Of a stretch of 64,000 nucleotides of DNA, positions 46,156 to 59,438 are shown piece by piece (the first letter of the stretch is position 1; every line of letters starts with the position of its first letter). The translations under genes were made by a program, and so were the position numbers. Below the pieces are notes generated by a model, which ran no database searches, was not told the origin of the DNA, and worked only from the letters and a program-made list of their open reading frames with translations. Source of the stretch: Taenia hydatigena. Taxonomy: Eukaryota > Platyhelminthes > Cestoda > Cyclophyllidea > Taeniidae. The stretch lies in NCBI GenBank assembly GCA_036345935.2, contig JADWOT020000009.1, positions 1,688,287 to 1,752,286 on the forward strand, given 5' to 3'.

Positions 46156-49100
46156 ATGCTTGAATATTAACGGAGACAGGAAAAACATTCTAACTCGGCC
46201 AATTAATCATTCCCAATAATGCTTTTAGAAGGAGGTTAGTTGTTTTGGTTGTAACTAGGCGCTCCCTTCCGCATCAGATTTCATGAAACGCAGAGCGGGT
46301 TAGGCTCTTCAAGAGGCCATTATCTGATGGCTTATGCTAATTAAGTCTGCCATCGCGCCAAAGTTGCCCTACTTCGCCTCCTCCTCCTCCTCCTACTCCC
46401 AACCTCCCCTTCTCTCCGTCTTTCCATTAATGCTCTCCTCTATAATCCATCAATTTGTGCTTTCGGTAATGACACAAAGTTTATCTGCTATAAATGGTTA
46501 AAATTTGCCAAAATCGTTTGACGGAATTTTTTTGGCACAAATTTTGGAACAGTATTTCCCTAAACGTAGATGAACATGAATGGATGTTAGTTGAATAATT
46601 TAAGTTTAAACATCGGAGGCGTTCAATGCCTACTCAAGATTTGGGGAAGATAATGAATCGTGCATAGCTCCATTCCATTTGCTAAATTTAGCCTATCGGT
46701 CAACTACTCCTAAAAAGGCTTCGTCATAGGAAGACCTGTCAGGGGAATTACATCAGTTCAAGGCAGCCATTTTGACTTCGTCCTTCAAGGCGATCAGAAG
46801 CGAAGGGCTCTTTCCGCATCAATAGGGGCGCTAAGTTTGCAACATTGCATATACTCAAGTTTGGCTGTGCCAGAGTTCTCTCGTGTCCTGCTAGAGGATC
46901 GGGATCACTGTAGTGGCGGACTTAGAAGCACTGCACTCGAAATAGTTACTGACAGGCACACAGCCACCTCTAACGCATGCGATTTTATCACACTGGTTGT
47001 TTACCCCATTTTGGAGAATGAGCCACACTTCAAAGGCAAACTCACATCTTGAATTTGGTCTGTGAGCATTGGAAGAACAGTAGATGCAATAATTTCGTAG
47101 TCTGAGCCGCTCACATTGCCAAATGTCAAAAGGATACTACATGGAGATCTTGATACAAAGCGAATGTGATCAAGAAGGATCTTGTACCGCCGAAACCTTA
47201 TCGCTGAGGTAGAAAGAGATCTTGCCTTTCGCCTCTTTATCTCCGCATCCTTCGGATGATTTTTTCAATTGACAACCATTTTTTTCAGCAGCATCAAGCA
47301 ATTACACGGGTTTTCTCACCCGCATAGACATAATGTGGTATGAAGCCGGAAGTCATAAGTTTTGGTCTTATTAGAGGAGGACTACAGGCTGTAATATGAT
47401 TACTTTGGAAAATTTCTTACCTACCTTTTCGCAATCGCCCACTTTTTCCCCACTAATTTAATACATGAACTTATAATGCCGCTGCTCATCTTCCAAACCT
47501 CCTGCGGCGTAACTAGAGTCGCGGTTCATGCCATTGTGTTGATAACTCTTTTTTCGCGTCCACTTCGCCTAGCCTGACAACTCCGTTAAGCAAATTTGTT
47601 CATACTTCGCAAAGGTACTAATTCTTTCTTCAAAAAAATAACAAATAGTCTTTTTTGAGAAACTGAGGGAGCAGTTTTATTACTCTGACAATATACACGA
47701 CTAAATCAATTTTTGACAGAGGCCATTATTTGTGGGCCCAGGACCGGAATATGAGATCAGTTTTCTAAGGTCACTTGTTTTACTTAGGCCTTTAAAATTC
47801 TAGATTGTAGTCTTTTAAGGCATAATCATAAACCAGACAAAGGTGTTTGCTTTTTCGCCTCCACTGTACATGAGGAGAGTCAAATTAACTCTATACCTTC
47901 CGGAAGTTGGTAACATTTCTTTCAGTGAAAGCATCCAGAAGAACTTATTACCTCCTTTGATTCAGCGCTCAAAAATTCAATGCTGACATGGGTCCCACCC
48001 TCTTCCTTTTCACAGTCACAGGGTGCTTCGTTTGTAACAAGAAATGGCACCTTCTGATGTTTCACGATAATCAACTACTAGATGTATCGTACATGCAATT
48101 ACATTGCCCACCTGATAAGCAATGAAGGCGATAAACATTCTGGTTGCCTTACCTCTAATTAATGAGCAATCAAAGTGTAGCGCAGCAGTGGGGAAGAGGA
48201 TACTACTTATTGGCGTACAGAGTAGGCGGGAGAGGAGGCTATTGGCATGCTGCAAAAGGGCAATGCCACCTAAAAATTTCAATTCGGCTGGAAAATGGAA
48301 TAAAAGTAGTTTGCTTTTAATTTCGATCTTGTAGAATAGGAGCTTAATAGCTTCTTCGAACAATCATCACTTTCCTAATACCGCTGCATTTTCCTGTCAG
48401 CTACCAATCTTGTGACACCTAGGTGATTGTGTTTCTCGGGTAAAAAGACTTCGTATATATATTTATTTATCCGATATTTCTGTCTTCTCACTATCAGCTG
48501 CAGCGGTATTTAGTTAAGCACAAAGTAAATTAAGAAAAACTAGCTCATGATTTGGCATTCAATCCCTTTCACATTAACAACCTCCGTTTGAAGTGACTAG
48601 ATTGGCTTCAGATCTATCATCATCAACTTCACGGAGATTCAGTTTGCCAAAAAGATATTTTGCTGCTGAATTTTTTTTTATCAATCATCAGAAGCCATTG
48701 AGACGCCGCAACTGTACGTATTTTCAAGTGCCATGACAACATCATTCGCTTACAATTTTAACTCGCAGCATGTCCTGGCGACAATTAGCCTTCATTCCTG
48801 CCCTCATGAGGCCACAACTATTTAAATCGCAATGTGACCGTAGAGTCGCGATCGAGGTGGCTGTTAATGGTGAATTTATCATGCTGCCCCGCTGTCATGT
48901 GAAGCTACTTCCGTTTGTCGCGTCCCTAAGTCTACGCAGCAGATACGACAGAATGTGTGTCTGTAAGGTGAGTTCTCCGACTGCAGGACACATGAGGGAG
49001 ATGTGGCAGCGTCCAATGCTACCAATTTTTAGATCCACTCCACTCTATCGTTTCGCCCTTTCACCTCCTCCCTCCATAGAGGAACGTCGGTTAGAGGAAG

Positions 49101-49404
49101 GCATATTGCATTATGTGGATGGCTTAAGAAGCATTTAATTTTTGTCGGGGTGGAGGGGAGGCGCTCCAGGTCTTCTTCAAAGTAGTAAATGGCAATTAGT
49201 AGCATGGTAAAAGGTGTACTACTGGCGTTTAGAAGGGCTGAGGCCACGGGCTTTGCCCGGAGACCATGCAACCGGGTGGAAGAACAGTCTGCGGCAACTT
49301 GAGTGCCCGTGTAATCGGATGCAAAATTGAACAAAATCAAAGCGCTACAGTAGTTACCTTGGTACCTGATGACCTCTAGTGTCACCTCAAAAGGCGCGTT
49401 CAAA
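46156..49404 (-). CDS. Candidate exon string, beta-rich protein
   Basis: Blocks with splice borders: 49358-49404 (NAPFEVTLEVIRYQ), 49223-49288 (STRLHGLRAKPVASALLNA), 47952-48025 (CDCEKEEGGTHVSIEFLSAE), 47046-47203 (RYKILLDHIRFVSRSPCSIL and later GSDYEIIASTVLPMLTD) and 46156-46189 (NVFPVSVNIQA). The first three chain in phase (1, 1, 0), and the last two join in phase 0. The junction between 47952 and 47203 does not fit, so an exon is missing or one is wrong. The three-exon layout of 49.2-48.0 kb parallels that of 40.0-39.6 kb. Each block alone is too short to prove coding. Confidence 0.3.
46373..46395. repeat. TCC microsatellite
   Basis: A short run of CTC/TCC units. Confidence 0.7.
48769..48967 (+). 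CDS. Candidate plus-strand exon
   Basis: A good acceptor (TTTTAACTCGCAG) and a strong donor (AAG|GTGAGT) bound 66 open codons reading CDRRVAIEVAVNGEFIMLPR and VKLLPFVASLSL. No partner exon was found on the same strand and no family was recognised. It sits among minus-strand candidates, so at least one set must be spurious or the genes overlap. Confidence 0.25.
49223..49310 (-). repeat. Copy of a dispersed ~70-base repeat
   Basis: Related to 39969-40060 (same strand) and, more weakly, to 51428-51495 (opposite strand). It coincides with a candidate exon. Confidence 0.45.
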
Positions 49405-51427
49405 CTAGCTTCACTTGCAGCAAATCATAAGGATGCTTCGTATTAACCAATAAACGCGCAATCGTACAAAGTTTGTCAAGACCTCAAATTATGGATTAGA
49501 TTATTAGACGTTGCCTCAAAATTTCTTTGCTAAACTGAGCTTTCCGCACAGTCAGATCGAGTAGAGACGAGTAAATTTCTCCATCATGTTAAGGTGGGGG
49601 AAATCGGTTAGCTAAATAAGCTAATCTGAACGTCAGAAAACTGTTTGAGTGGATTGATCTCTGTGGCATTTTTGATACCTTTCGCCAAAGATTGAGGTCA
49701 AGGAAATTCTTAAGTTTTCATTCTCATGCCACAATTTCCCCCCTGAATGTCATAACGTCGAAATTTTGTTCGCCTATGCCAGGGGTAAATTGTGCCCCCT
49801 CTAGGTTGGTGAGTGAGTTTATTCGATTTCTTTTAAAACATTAAGCCACCCCATATCTAGAGATGGAACCAAAAACTAAAATTTGGGAAAAGTTGACGAT
49901 GTTAAATCAAAAAATTACGGAAGCGACTTTTGGCCTTGAGTCAAGACCACTGGATAGCTTGGCATAATCGCGTTGTTTTTTGATGGACCTCACTGTATTT
50001 ATGCGCCGTAGTCTCCAGGCAACAAACACATCAATCTATTGGTGTTCTCCCCTTCCTTTCAACTCACCATTACACCAAGGAACTTGGGATGAAGTTGATG
50101 GAAGGGCTTCTTTTAACACCTTTTCTTTCCTTTTTATGCCTAACCTCCTTGTTTATGTCTTTTAGTGGCTGGTTTTTAGGTTCACGCGCGAACTTTGCGA
50201 AAGAACGAGGCTTACATATTGATAAGACAGGATAAAAAATTTCTTTGGTTTATCCTCAGAGCAAACTACTTCATTATAAACAAAAAGCCAAGTATTTTTG
50301 CCTAATTTTATGATGGAGTTTTTTTAACTGCGTGAGTGGGTTAATCATTCTTACCCAACTTACTTGACAAGGTGCCAACTGTTGTCACTACGAATGAAGT
50401 GGGATCAAGTGCACCAAATGCAGGCCATTAGTACCAGGCCTCTGCCAAGCTGGACATGCAGAGCAAAGTACAACTAGGCAGTTAGATGAGTTAATCAAGC
50501 GAAGAATAATGGCATCAACTTTCACTCCGGTGTCTTGAGGTGGATTATTTCTCCTCTCAATCATTCCCTTTGATAGTTTTTGAAAGTCAAATGGAACCTA
50601 AACAAGGAGTCCTTATGTTTCTAAGATTTGTGGTTAAATAGCTGTTTTTTATTTCCCCATGTCAATCGAAGTGGACACTATAGTGTCATTTGATGGCCTA
50701 AAAAGGAAACAAAGTGGTATCTAGTGGCCACCAAGTCAGTCAGTTTTTCACTCAAGCGAACGTTTCTCCGAAGGGAGGATAACGTTTTCATTTTTCCTTA
50801 AACGAGTCACAAAAATTATCTAGAGTTTTTTGCAATAAAGGACGGTTTAAGAGCATCCAAACCGGGGAATCAAGTCAAGGGCGCGCGATCAAATCCACTC
50901 CACTTCACCGATAAGGGTCTTTATCAGGTGCCCACTTAGGAGAGAGGAGCAGTGCTTCCCTTTTTGGTCGTAGACGTAGTCTACACCCTGAATAGGGGCA
51001 GTTTTGTCCCATTCTCCCCAGGACAACCGGAATACTACAGATTAGGGACAGTGTATCACGTGAACCGTGAAGGAGCACATCCAACTAAAATCTGTACAAA
51101 TCATCTCTGAATCAATAGAAAGTATTAGTGAAAATTTAAAACCATAAAATTTACGCAGCCTTTTTGAATTTCTTTCCAGTTCATACACACAACGTCACAC
51201 CATCAGATATTGTTCGGTCGATGCATTGCTGAAAACTGCTGAAAAGGAGAAATGAAAGGCGTCGAGCTAATGTGCCAACAAAAACGGAAGGACCATTAGC
51301 AAATACGTCTCCCCTTTCTTCTCCTCAATTATTAAATTAGCTTTGCTATCGTAATGACATTTCCTGATTTTTCCATGCTCCCCAGTCTTTTAACTGTGTT
51401 TGATTATGAGGCAATTGAATTCCCGTA

Positions 51428-51495
51428 GCTTGCACTTCAGCTCAGCGGCATGGTCTCCAGCCCATTATGACAGCCTCGGGTCTTTTAAAAACCCG
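51428..51495 (+). repeat. Inverted, weaker copy of the dispersed repeat
   Basis: The plus strand here carries GGCATGGTCTCCAGCCC followed by AGCCTCGGGTCTTTT. This lines up with the minus-strand core of the copies at 49.2 and 40.0 kb at about 60% by eye. Confidence 0.3.
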
Positions 51496-51538
51496 AAATT
51501 CTATGTTTTCACTATTTTATACACCGGTTTACAAATGC

Positions 51539-51561
51539 TATTTATTTATTTATTTATTTAA
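51539..51561. repeat. ATTT microsatellite
   Basis: Five to six TTTA units in a row. Confidence 0.85.
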
Positions 51562-52910
51562 AATCCCATTGCCAATGCGTGCCGTAGATGTGTCGTTCAG
51601 ACAGCAGAAAAACGAGTTTCGTGGCAAAAATGTTCATCTTTTTATGAAACCACTTGAAGGCAACAAAAGGCACACTGGTTGAGGGTGGTGCTGAGAGATG
51701 GGAATGAGAGATAAATAGTGCATTGTTGCATGAACTAAATGGGAGGAGAAAAGACAGACAGATCTTAGGCGTCGTGAATCTACTAGCGGATAATGAGGTC
51801 TAGGGCGCATGACAGTGATAAATCACGTCCGAAATGAATTAGTGCTTTAAATAATCACGTCCAGGCCCTTTTGGCTGACTCGTCTCTGACAGCACGACTT
51901 CTTCGAGTCACCGACTTTGAGATGAAGGGGGCAGTAAGGCGGTAACAAATCACTCGTAAATTCTTTTCTTCTTTGGGCGGTCATTGTTACTGTTGATAAC
52001 CGTTGCCTGTTAATTAGCTCAACATCTCATTTTTATAAACATGAGATGAAGACAGGAAAATGTGATTGTAAGGAGGATACAAACAAGATTAAACACATAT
52101 GTCCCCAAAAACAACTTCCTAATTTCAATCAAGCTTTTCTCCTTTTTTCGCTCCGGTCTGAGGGAAAAGGAAAAAGCCTAGCCTGAACTGGTTCACGAAA
52201 CGTTCAGCAAAACTAGTGACCTTTATGCCGTAGACTTCGATAGTAATGTGACTCCTGAAGGCCTGCAAGGCAAGGCGTCCATCAAATGAGGAGCTGAGGC
52301 TACAAGACTGTTGCGACATCGTGACAAGGAGAAGTGCTGGCTCCTTCTCATGAGTTGAACAGGTAAAAAAATAAGGGTGCTATGACACATAGGAACTATT
52401 TGCTCTGGACGACAACAAGGGGGCAATAACTTCGCTCCAGTGGCGTTATTTCTCTTTTGAGAGTGATCGGTGTTTCCATGGTGCCAACCCTCTGCTCTGC
52501 AGTCAACTAGTTTATGAGCTTATGGAAGATAAAATGGCAAAGACGGGAAGTATGTTTGGGCTTTTTAACAAGGGAATGACGGATAAATGATGAGAGCTCA
52601 TTTGTATTTCTGTCTTTTGACGCAACTCCAGTGCTGATCACCCTTGTCTTTAACAACAGGCAAGGTCTATTCTCAGCTCCATCCGTTTCCTCTTCACTCT
52701 ATTTTATCACTTACTTGTCTGATCTCAGTGTTCTTCACTGCTGTAGGCTGGATGATGCCACTGAGAGTTGTTAAAGTAATGGCCCAAAAGCAGAGCTATT
52801 TTTAAAAAACCGGGGTGTAAAATAGTTTTGTTAGGTGAAATTTGGCGTCTCTTCTGTCTTACCGGGTTGTTTTCACTTCATCACTCCCCACCCATAGCTA
52901 TTTGCGTTGT

Positions 52911-53070
52911 GTCCAGCTAGCAGAGCGGTAAAAGTGCTACCGTGTGTCAATTTAATTGACATCTTCACACAGACGCTGGTTCATTATATGGTCGCATTCA
53001 GGCCGGAGGTTGAGGTCATTTGCAACCCTTCTGTAAGGAGTCTTCACAGGTCCGCAGAAGGCCTTTTTTC
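52911..53070 (+). repeat. tRNA-like SINE candidate
   Basis: 52918-52929 (TAGCAGAGCGGT) matches a tRNA A box at all but one position. 52978-52988 begins GGTTCA as in a B box but then diverges. Short GCA/TGC and GTGTG/CACAC stems fall where D and anticodon arms would be. No acceptor stem closes, so it is not a functional tRNA. A diverged tRNA-derived SINE head is the best reading. Confidence 0.3.
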
Positions 53071-56000
53071 ACCACGTTAAGGTTTTGTATTCAGAGTACT
53101 TGCCCTTTAAAATCTGGTCTACGTTAGAACCGGCCCCTCTTACGCACCATAATCCTACGAATGACATAATTTGCAAAAAGAGGGGCTAATTTTGTTTAAA
53201 AGCGTAGCTGGGTGCTATGATCTACTTGCACGCGACGGTAATTTGAGGTGGAAGAGGTGCTTGCCACTGCCACTCGGCGGGTCACTTAATTTTGGATAGA
53301 CTACGGTCCTGAATCCTTTCTCCTTTCTCTCTAAATATTGTAATTTTTAGGAGTGAATCTCTCCATCATCCGAGACTACCAAGCCTCAGATCACTCTCTG
53401 GGAAAGGGGAAGACATGTTGGAAAAAAGAAGTTGTGCTTCGTTTTCTCCAAGCAAAAAGTTCAACATTCGAATCGCAGCAGCACACCCCAGTCTTCTCGA
53501 AGACGTGATGCACTAGAAAAGGACTTACTATTTACTACTCACTATTTACTGCTACTTTTGCATGCCACTTACTAACGTGCAGAAGAATTGAGAGACTACC
53601 AGATGAACACGGCGCGAAAGTGTAGCCCGCGGAGGCTTAATTGCTCCCTACTCCTATCACCCTTTAAGAGTGGATTTTGAGATGCTATTGCACATTAAAG
53701 GGAGCTACCTTATCTCTCCTCAAAGCTAACCGATTTGTGGTAAAATCACTTAGGCGAACGTACTTTTAGCTGCCCTTTTTGTGGGCAAGCAACGGAGGTT
53801 GTGAAGGTGAGAATACAAGTTAATGCGGAGGCTGCGGAGAGCATAAGCCTCTGTTGTTTTTGTTCCCCTTCATCGGTTTCACTTGGAAGTACTGGTTAAA
53901 ATCATCATTATTTATTCCCCCGAAGCCAAAGTCATTAAAGACCTTTTAAAATTTTTGTCTTTTCAAAAAGAATTTTCCTTGTTTGTGCATCACTAGAAAA
54001 CATAGCTAAATCTAAGAGAGGTTTTCAAAGGAAACACCTCAAACACAATGATGTTTTGCAAGTAGACCTTATATTTAAGATCTGTACCAATATTCATTTA
54101 CAAAAGCAAATTTTTGTGTTGTTTTTAACAAAGGGAAAGCACAAATACGGCAACACTTTTTTAGAGGTAAATATCCACTGCATTTGAATGCTTTAGAGTA
54201 ATTTGCTTTAAAGGAGTCTTGCTTCGAAGTTGGTGACTTAGGTGTAATAGGAGAGTTGCATCCTGAAGGCGTCTTCTATAGGCGACCGAATTCGAAGAAG
54301 GTATCAAAAGAAGCTAAAGGTTCAAAATTACGTCTATGCTGGTTTCCACTATCCCAAGGAAGCCTAGAAGTGTATGATATGTTCATTCATCCGGCTTTAA
54401 AATGCAAAAGCCATGTTTCAGCATTGCATCAAGCAGTAATCTTTGAATTAATGACGCCCATGATGGCTGACGCAACTGTTTCGATCATGTCAACAGAGCA
54501 GAAGAGAAGACGATGTGGAGGATTGGAGTTTCAAAGACCCGAATTCTGAGTATGCAGGACCGAAACTAAGTTAGCGGGTCCACAGGCTACAGTAGTGGAG
54601 TCTCAATCAAGGGAGAGTTCAAAGACATGAGAAACCGCTTTGCCTTGTCTCGAGCGTATTCCTCGGCAGAGTAGCGATACGGGTGATACGAACCCAACAG
54701 ATGACAGTAGGTTTCCGTGTTTGTGTCAGCCTATTCAAAGTGAGGTAATTTCCTTGGGCAATTCGATTGCTTTTTTAATCAGTTGGCTTTTCAGGCTAGC
54801 TCAGATTTGCATCCAACATGTCAATGCCATCTGTCATTCCATCTGTCGTTTTGGTGCTGCTTTATGCCACACGGCGGTCAAATTAAGGACAAAAGAACAT
54901 GCTGCTCACCTTCCAATCGCTCAAGTGATTTCTTTGAACTTAGACTGATGGTATTCCAATTCTTTCCTGATACAAAAATGTTTGTTTTTTAAAGGAATGG
55001 GAATAGCCATAAAATCAATTTAAGAGGTTTTCTTTATTGCTCGAAAATGTAGGAATAGGACTAGCGCAAGGCTCATTGTACGTTCCCACCTTGTGGCGTA
55101 CATTTATGGCCAGGAAGTCACCCTTAAAGTAGTTAAACATTGCCTCAACATAGCTCCGTGCCGGTGGCATCTTGACTCACGGACAACTTGGCACTCATTT
55201 CCTCAACTAATGGATCGGAGGAATTTTTTTCAATCAGTTTTCTCCACAACTTTTTCGAGTCAATTAAATTGTCTCATCGTTTCCCGAATTAATTTGGCAC
55301 TGAAACGATGAATCTGGTCTGGCATAAATTCGTTCTTATTCAAACAAAGGTTGGACTGAAAATATTACCTCACCGACCAAAAGTGCTGGGTTCGGCTTCA
55401 CTACATTAACCATCCTTGCAAACTCATCGTTTTAAACCTTCCTACTTTTATGGCTGTTTATATGTTTGGCTTTCCTCACCTCAGATCCGGAGCCATGAAT
55501 CCCACCCCGCAGCGTGCGGGGCAGGGATGCCTACAGCCTTAGAAAAATGTCCATTCGCGTTTACAAAGGACTTTTCGCAATTGCAGATAAAGCTCAAACC
55601 ATTACGGAAATGGCGTTCTTATCCTCAGCATGCGCCAAGTCCACGGTGAGGAGCTTTTTATAAGCATGCAAAAATAAGCTGATTGAGTAACCCAAGCTCG
55701 GGCACAGCCACTGACTCACCTTCGAATAGTCACCAGCAGCTAGAACTAGCCCCGTAGTCGTACTTCACAACCCCATGTTAGCTCATCTGTATTTAAGAGG
55801 AAAGACATCCCTCCTAAAGCCTCTACTCCAGAAAAACCTCATTCGATAATACTTTTGATTAACTTTTGTTTCGTGCAAGCAAATAAGTTTGCCACCACAG
55901 AGATGTCCTGCGGATGAGCTTTATTACCTAGAAGTGGGTGACATCTATTGGGCTGGGAAAAGGAATCCAAGGAGACGAAATATTGTCGTGAAATGGCCTA

Positions 56001-59000
56001 AATCGTAAAGTGTTAGATTCCATAGAAAAGGGGGTTAGTTCCTGAAACCTAAATATAAATAGGGAAGGAGCTTGATTTTCCTTTTTAAGTGTATTTTGTG
56101 GTGTCTCACACTACTCAATCATCACCTGTTTGGTGGTCACCCATATTTTGCGAGAGATTATTAAGAGCACATTCGCCTTATGGTGGATTACTGCCCCACT
56201 TTTTGCCTAACTAGCAGAGTCTTCACTAGTTGACCCACAATTGGCCTACCGCGCTGTGGAAGTGCATTCATTACCTATCCGCGACCTCTCCTCTCAACCC
56301 TCTTCATTTGCTTCTTTACTGTTACCTGCGTTAAAATGATAAACACTTTTCTGTTGATAATTTGAGTGATCTATCCCAACCATTTTTTCGGTTACAATGA
56401 AATGAGTGCATGTGGTAAATGCGCACCTACTTTTTCTGTTTTATGGATCTCTACTTGGCAGTAAGAACCAACGCAGTTACATAAAATACTCCCTTCTAAT
56501 GCTTGCTCAGAGTCCACAATGCACACGGCGTCTATAAGGGGTTAAAGCGGTTTAGTGTGGAGCGAAGTTATAACAATGTATTTTAGATTCCGAATTTCTA
56601 GTCACTTTGCAATTCTTTGTTTGACTGAATGAAGAAACACATCAATTTACCCCTATAATAATCGAAAAGTCAATGTAATCTGTTCGTGCACTGCTCCAAG
56701 GTAAATTAAAGGACCAACTTAAAGATAGCTGTAAATTAATTAAAGAAATGTCTATCATTGGTGCTTGACGAGGCTGGTTAAACCAATCACCTTTGGTCTG
56801 CTTTGTGATCACTACTTAAGGGTCAGGCAGTAATTACACATCATATCCATCCACTCGTTCTGGTACGTGAACGCAGATGGCTTCTTCTTCGTTCTCCTCG
56901 GAATCGCTCAACGGAAAGCTCAACTCCATTTTCATAGCCCGGCATAGGACAGCGCACCACCTCGTACTCAGCCTACACCTCACTCTACATTAGACGGGAA
57001 GACGAGCCATCTGCATTTGGGACAGACAGGAGGGTTGGAAGCTGAGGTGACAAACGCTAGGTCTGGATTGCTAGCCACGGACTGAAAAAAAGTAGCTCAT
57101 AATAATGGGAATCGCGCCAAGCCGAGATGACTATCACACGAATAAATGAGTCTAAAAACCTTTTGTGGTCACTCAGTCAAAGAGCTAGGCCAAAAAGCCT
57201 GGTAAGGCTGGATGAAGTGAGGTGAAATACAATTGAAGGTCAATAATGCAGCTTCTAATCACCCTGGCATGGGCCTCTGTAGTGTCAAGACAAAAAGCGA
57301 TAGCAAGTACAACCATAGATCTTTAGCATTGACATAACCGGGTAAATGAAACAAAGGAAAATTATTTTCTTTTTAATAAAACTGAGACAGAGAGCATTGG
57401 ACTCTAAGACAAGAACGCGAGACGATCCCACAGGCAAAGGAATACGAAGTGACTATGGGTAGATTAAGGGGATAATCGTATAATCCAAATTTATTAGATA
57501 GGGCAGCGATAGCTCCCTAATGCTTCCATCTTATTGCATGTGGATCCTAGGGAAAGCCAAACAAATTCACGCTACTCCATGCAGTCGATCACTGAAGAAG
57601 CACAAAAGCCCCTCTAGAATAAGTCGTTGGTTAAGGTAGTAACTTAATCAACCTATAACCTAAGGTTTCTAGAAGGAAGTGAACTTGGTAGGATTTCTAC
57701 TTTTATGAAAAACCCTTCCCATTTAAGGCATGTAAATGGGTCTAGCATTACGCCACCTTATCTTAACTCTCTAATGAGCTGCAATTGCTTCCGTCTTATG
57801 CTTCATACACTCTCTCTTTTCCTCAATTTTATGCGTAGTGAAGTGTGGAATGTGAGGTATGAGGTGTTGCATTGTCTTTTGCTGAGTTGTGGAGAAAAGG
57901 GTCGGATTTTCCTTTGAGTGGTTTAGAAGGGGGAGGAAGAGGAGGCGAAAGGAGCTTTCTGTGGAGATGGCCTGTTGTGCAATTACTGTTTCGTTCCCAC
58001 TTAAGGAACAAGAGCATCTAAAGTTTTCCTCTTGCACACAGCCACATGAAGACCCATAAAAGGGATCAAGTGTATTGGGAACACTTGGTATGGGTTGACA
58101 AGGTAGTGGTGCACTTTAAGATACATAAAAGCAACTTTTTCCCTCAGCATTCGAACAAAGTATGCGCTTCTCAGCATTAATCGCTCCATGCGCAGTCCTT
58201 TCTATACGGTGCTTTGAATGAGGAGTAATCAGTAGCCCTTGAAACTTATTATCGTGTATATCTTGCAACGACGACTTCCCCTTCTCAGTTCATATAGCAA
58301 CAAAGGAGTCACTTTGATCGTCCTGGTATGCTAGAATCGAAGAAACCTATTAGCAGTACCAAATAATTGTTCATTATTGAGACTCTTCCATCTCTGAGTA
58401 CCACTTGTTTGGAGAACAATTGGACAAGAGGCGTTGTAAATTAGATAGGCTTGAAACCCATTAGATCCCTTCTACCACCAGTCTGTGGAGTGAAAATTAG
58501 ACAATCTGAGAATGGCGGAGTAAAGAGTAGAGACATTCCGGTCAAGAGGCTGAAGCACCTCTAAGTAAATGGAGACATCCGGTGCGAATGATTGCACAAT
58601 CTTGGTCTGCACAAACTAAAATGATGCACAGGCAATCCTTGGTTATCTAATAGTTTGCCTTCCATGTATGCATGTCTCAGATAGATCGACAGTGCTAGAA
58701 CTCTACCTTTATGCTACCTTCACTAAAGCTCTTGCTTTATCATTCACGACTCACATAAATGGTTTCGGTTAGGAACTCCTTGGCAACTTTTTTTCAGGTT
58801 CCACTTTTCACTTTAGAGTGTGAGGTTCGCCGCAACATACCAACTGCTTTACTTCAAACTATTATCCAATTACTAAGAGGTCTACTTGAAATGGGGGGAT
58901 TGTAGATGAAAGGTGGTGATTCCCGATCGTAAAGGAATTTGTTTTATTCGGACATTTGTCCATGCGAGTTACTTGACTCACCATCTTCTTGACCACCTTT

Positions 59001-59438
59001 ATTTGGGCTCTAGTGTTCCGCACTGGTCCTTGAGGTCATTCTCGATGAGAATACACCCATGCTAAAGTGCTGTAGGTATGACACCCCAATCTGTCAGTTG
59101 CCTTCTATTTAGAAAAAATGGAGTTTTTATTTGGATGGATGTCTTGCCTGCTTCTTTGTATGTCTTCAAGTCGCCCATGCTAGATCGGGGCAAAGAAGAG
59201 GAGATCTGATAAGAATGGCTTCATCGAGGGACTTGCTACAGAAAGCAAGAAATTTATTAACCTGTTACTCACCATTTCGGCAGAACTTTGAACGTGACAC
59301 AAGGTGGTTGAGCAAGCGCTGTTAACAGACTTGGAGACTCAGTGGCAACACCCTGGCAATATTTCCATGAATGTTGATTTTCCAGACATTCTAGAATGTT
59401 TCACGATCTGCACTCTTGTTGAGTTCATCTCACTTACC

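Larger units (their letters stand above)
49405..59437. other. Long gene-poor region
   Basis: About 10 kb with no exon I can support. It holds an ATTT microsatellite, a tRNA-like SINE candidate and an inverted copy of the dispersed repeat. The plus-strand open stretches at 54256-54549, 54640-54948 and 55416-55649 and the minus-strand ones at 52125-52319 and 57771-58037 have no paired splice sites or motifs that I recognise. It may be a large intron of the minus-strand exon string or plain intergenic DNA. Confidence 0.4.

Noticed and set aside
52223..52426. Minus-strand VASAP block resembling the module at 49.2 kb
   Set aside because: Similarity is limited to a few residues and bases; the flanks do not align with the other copies.
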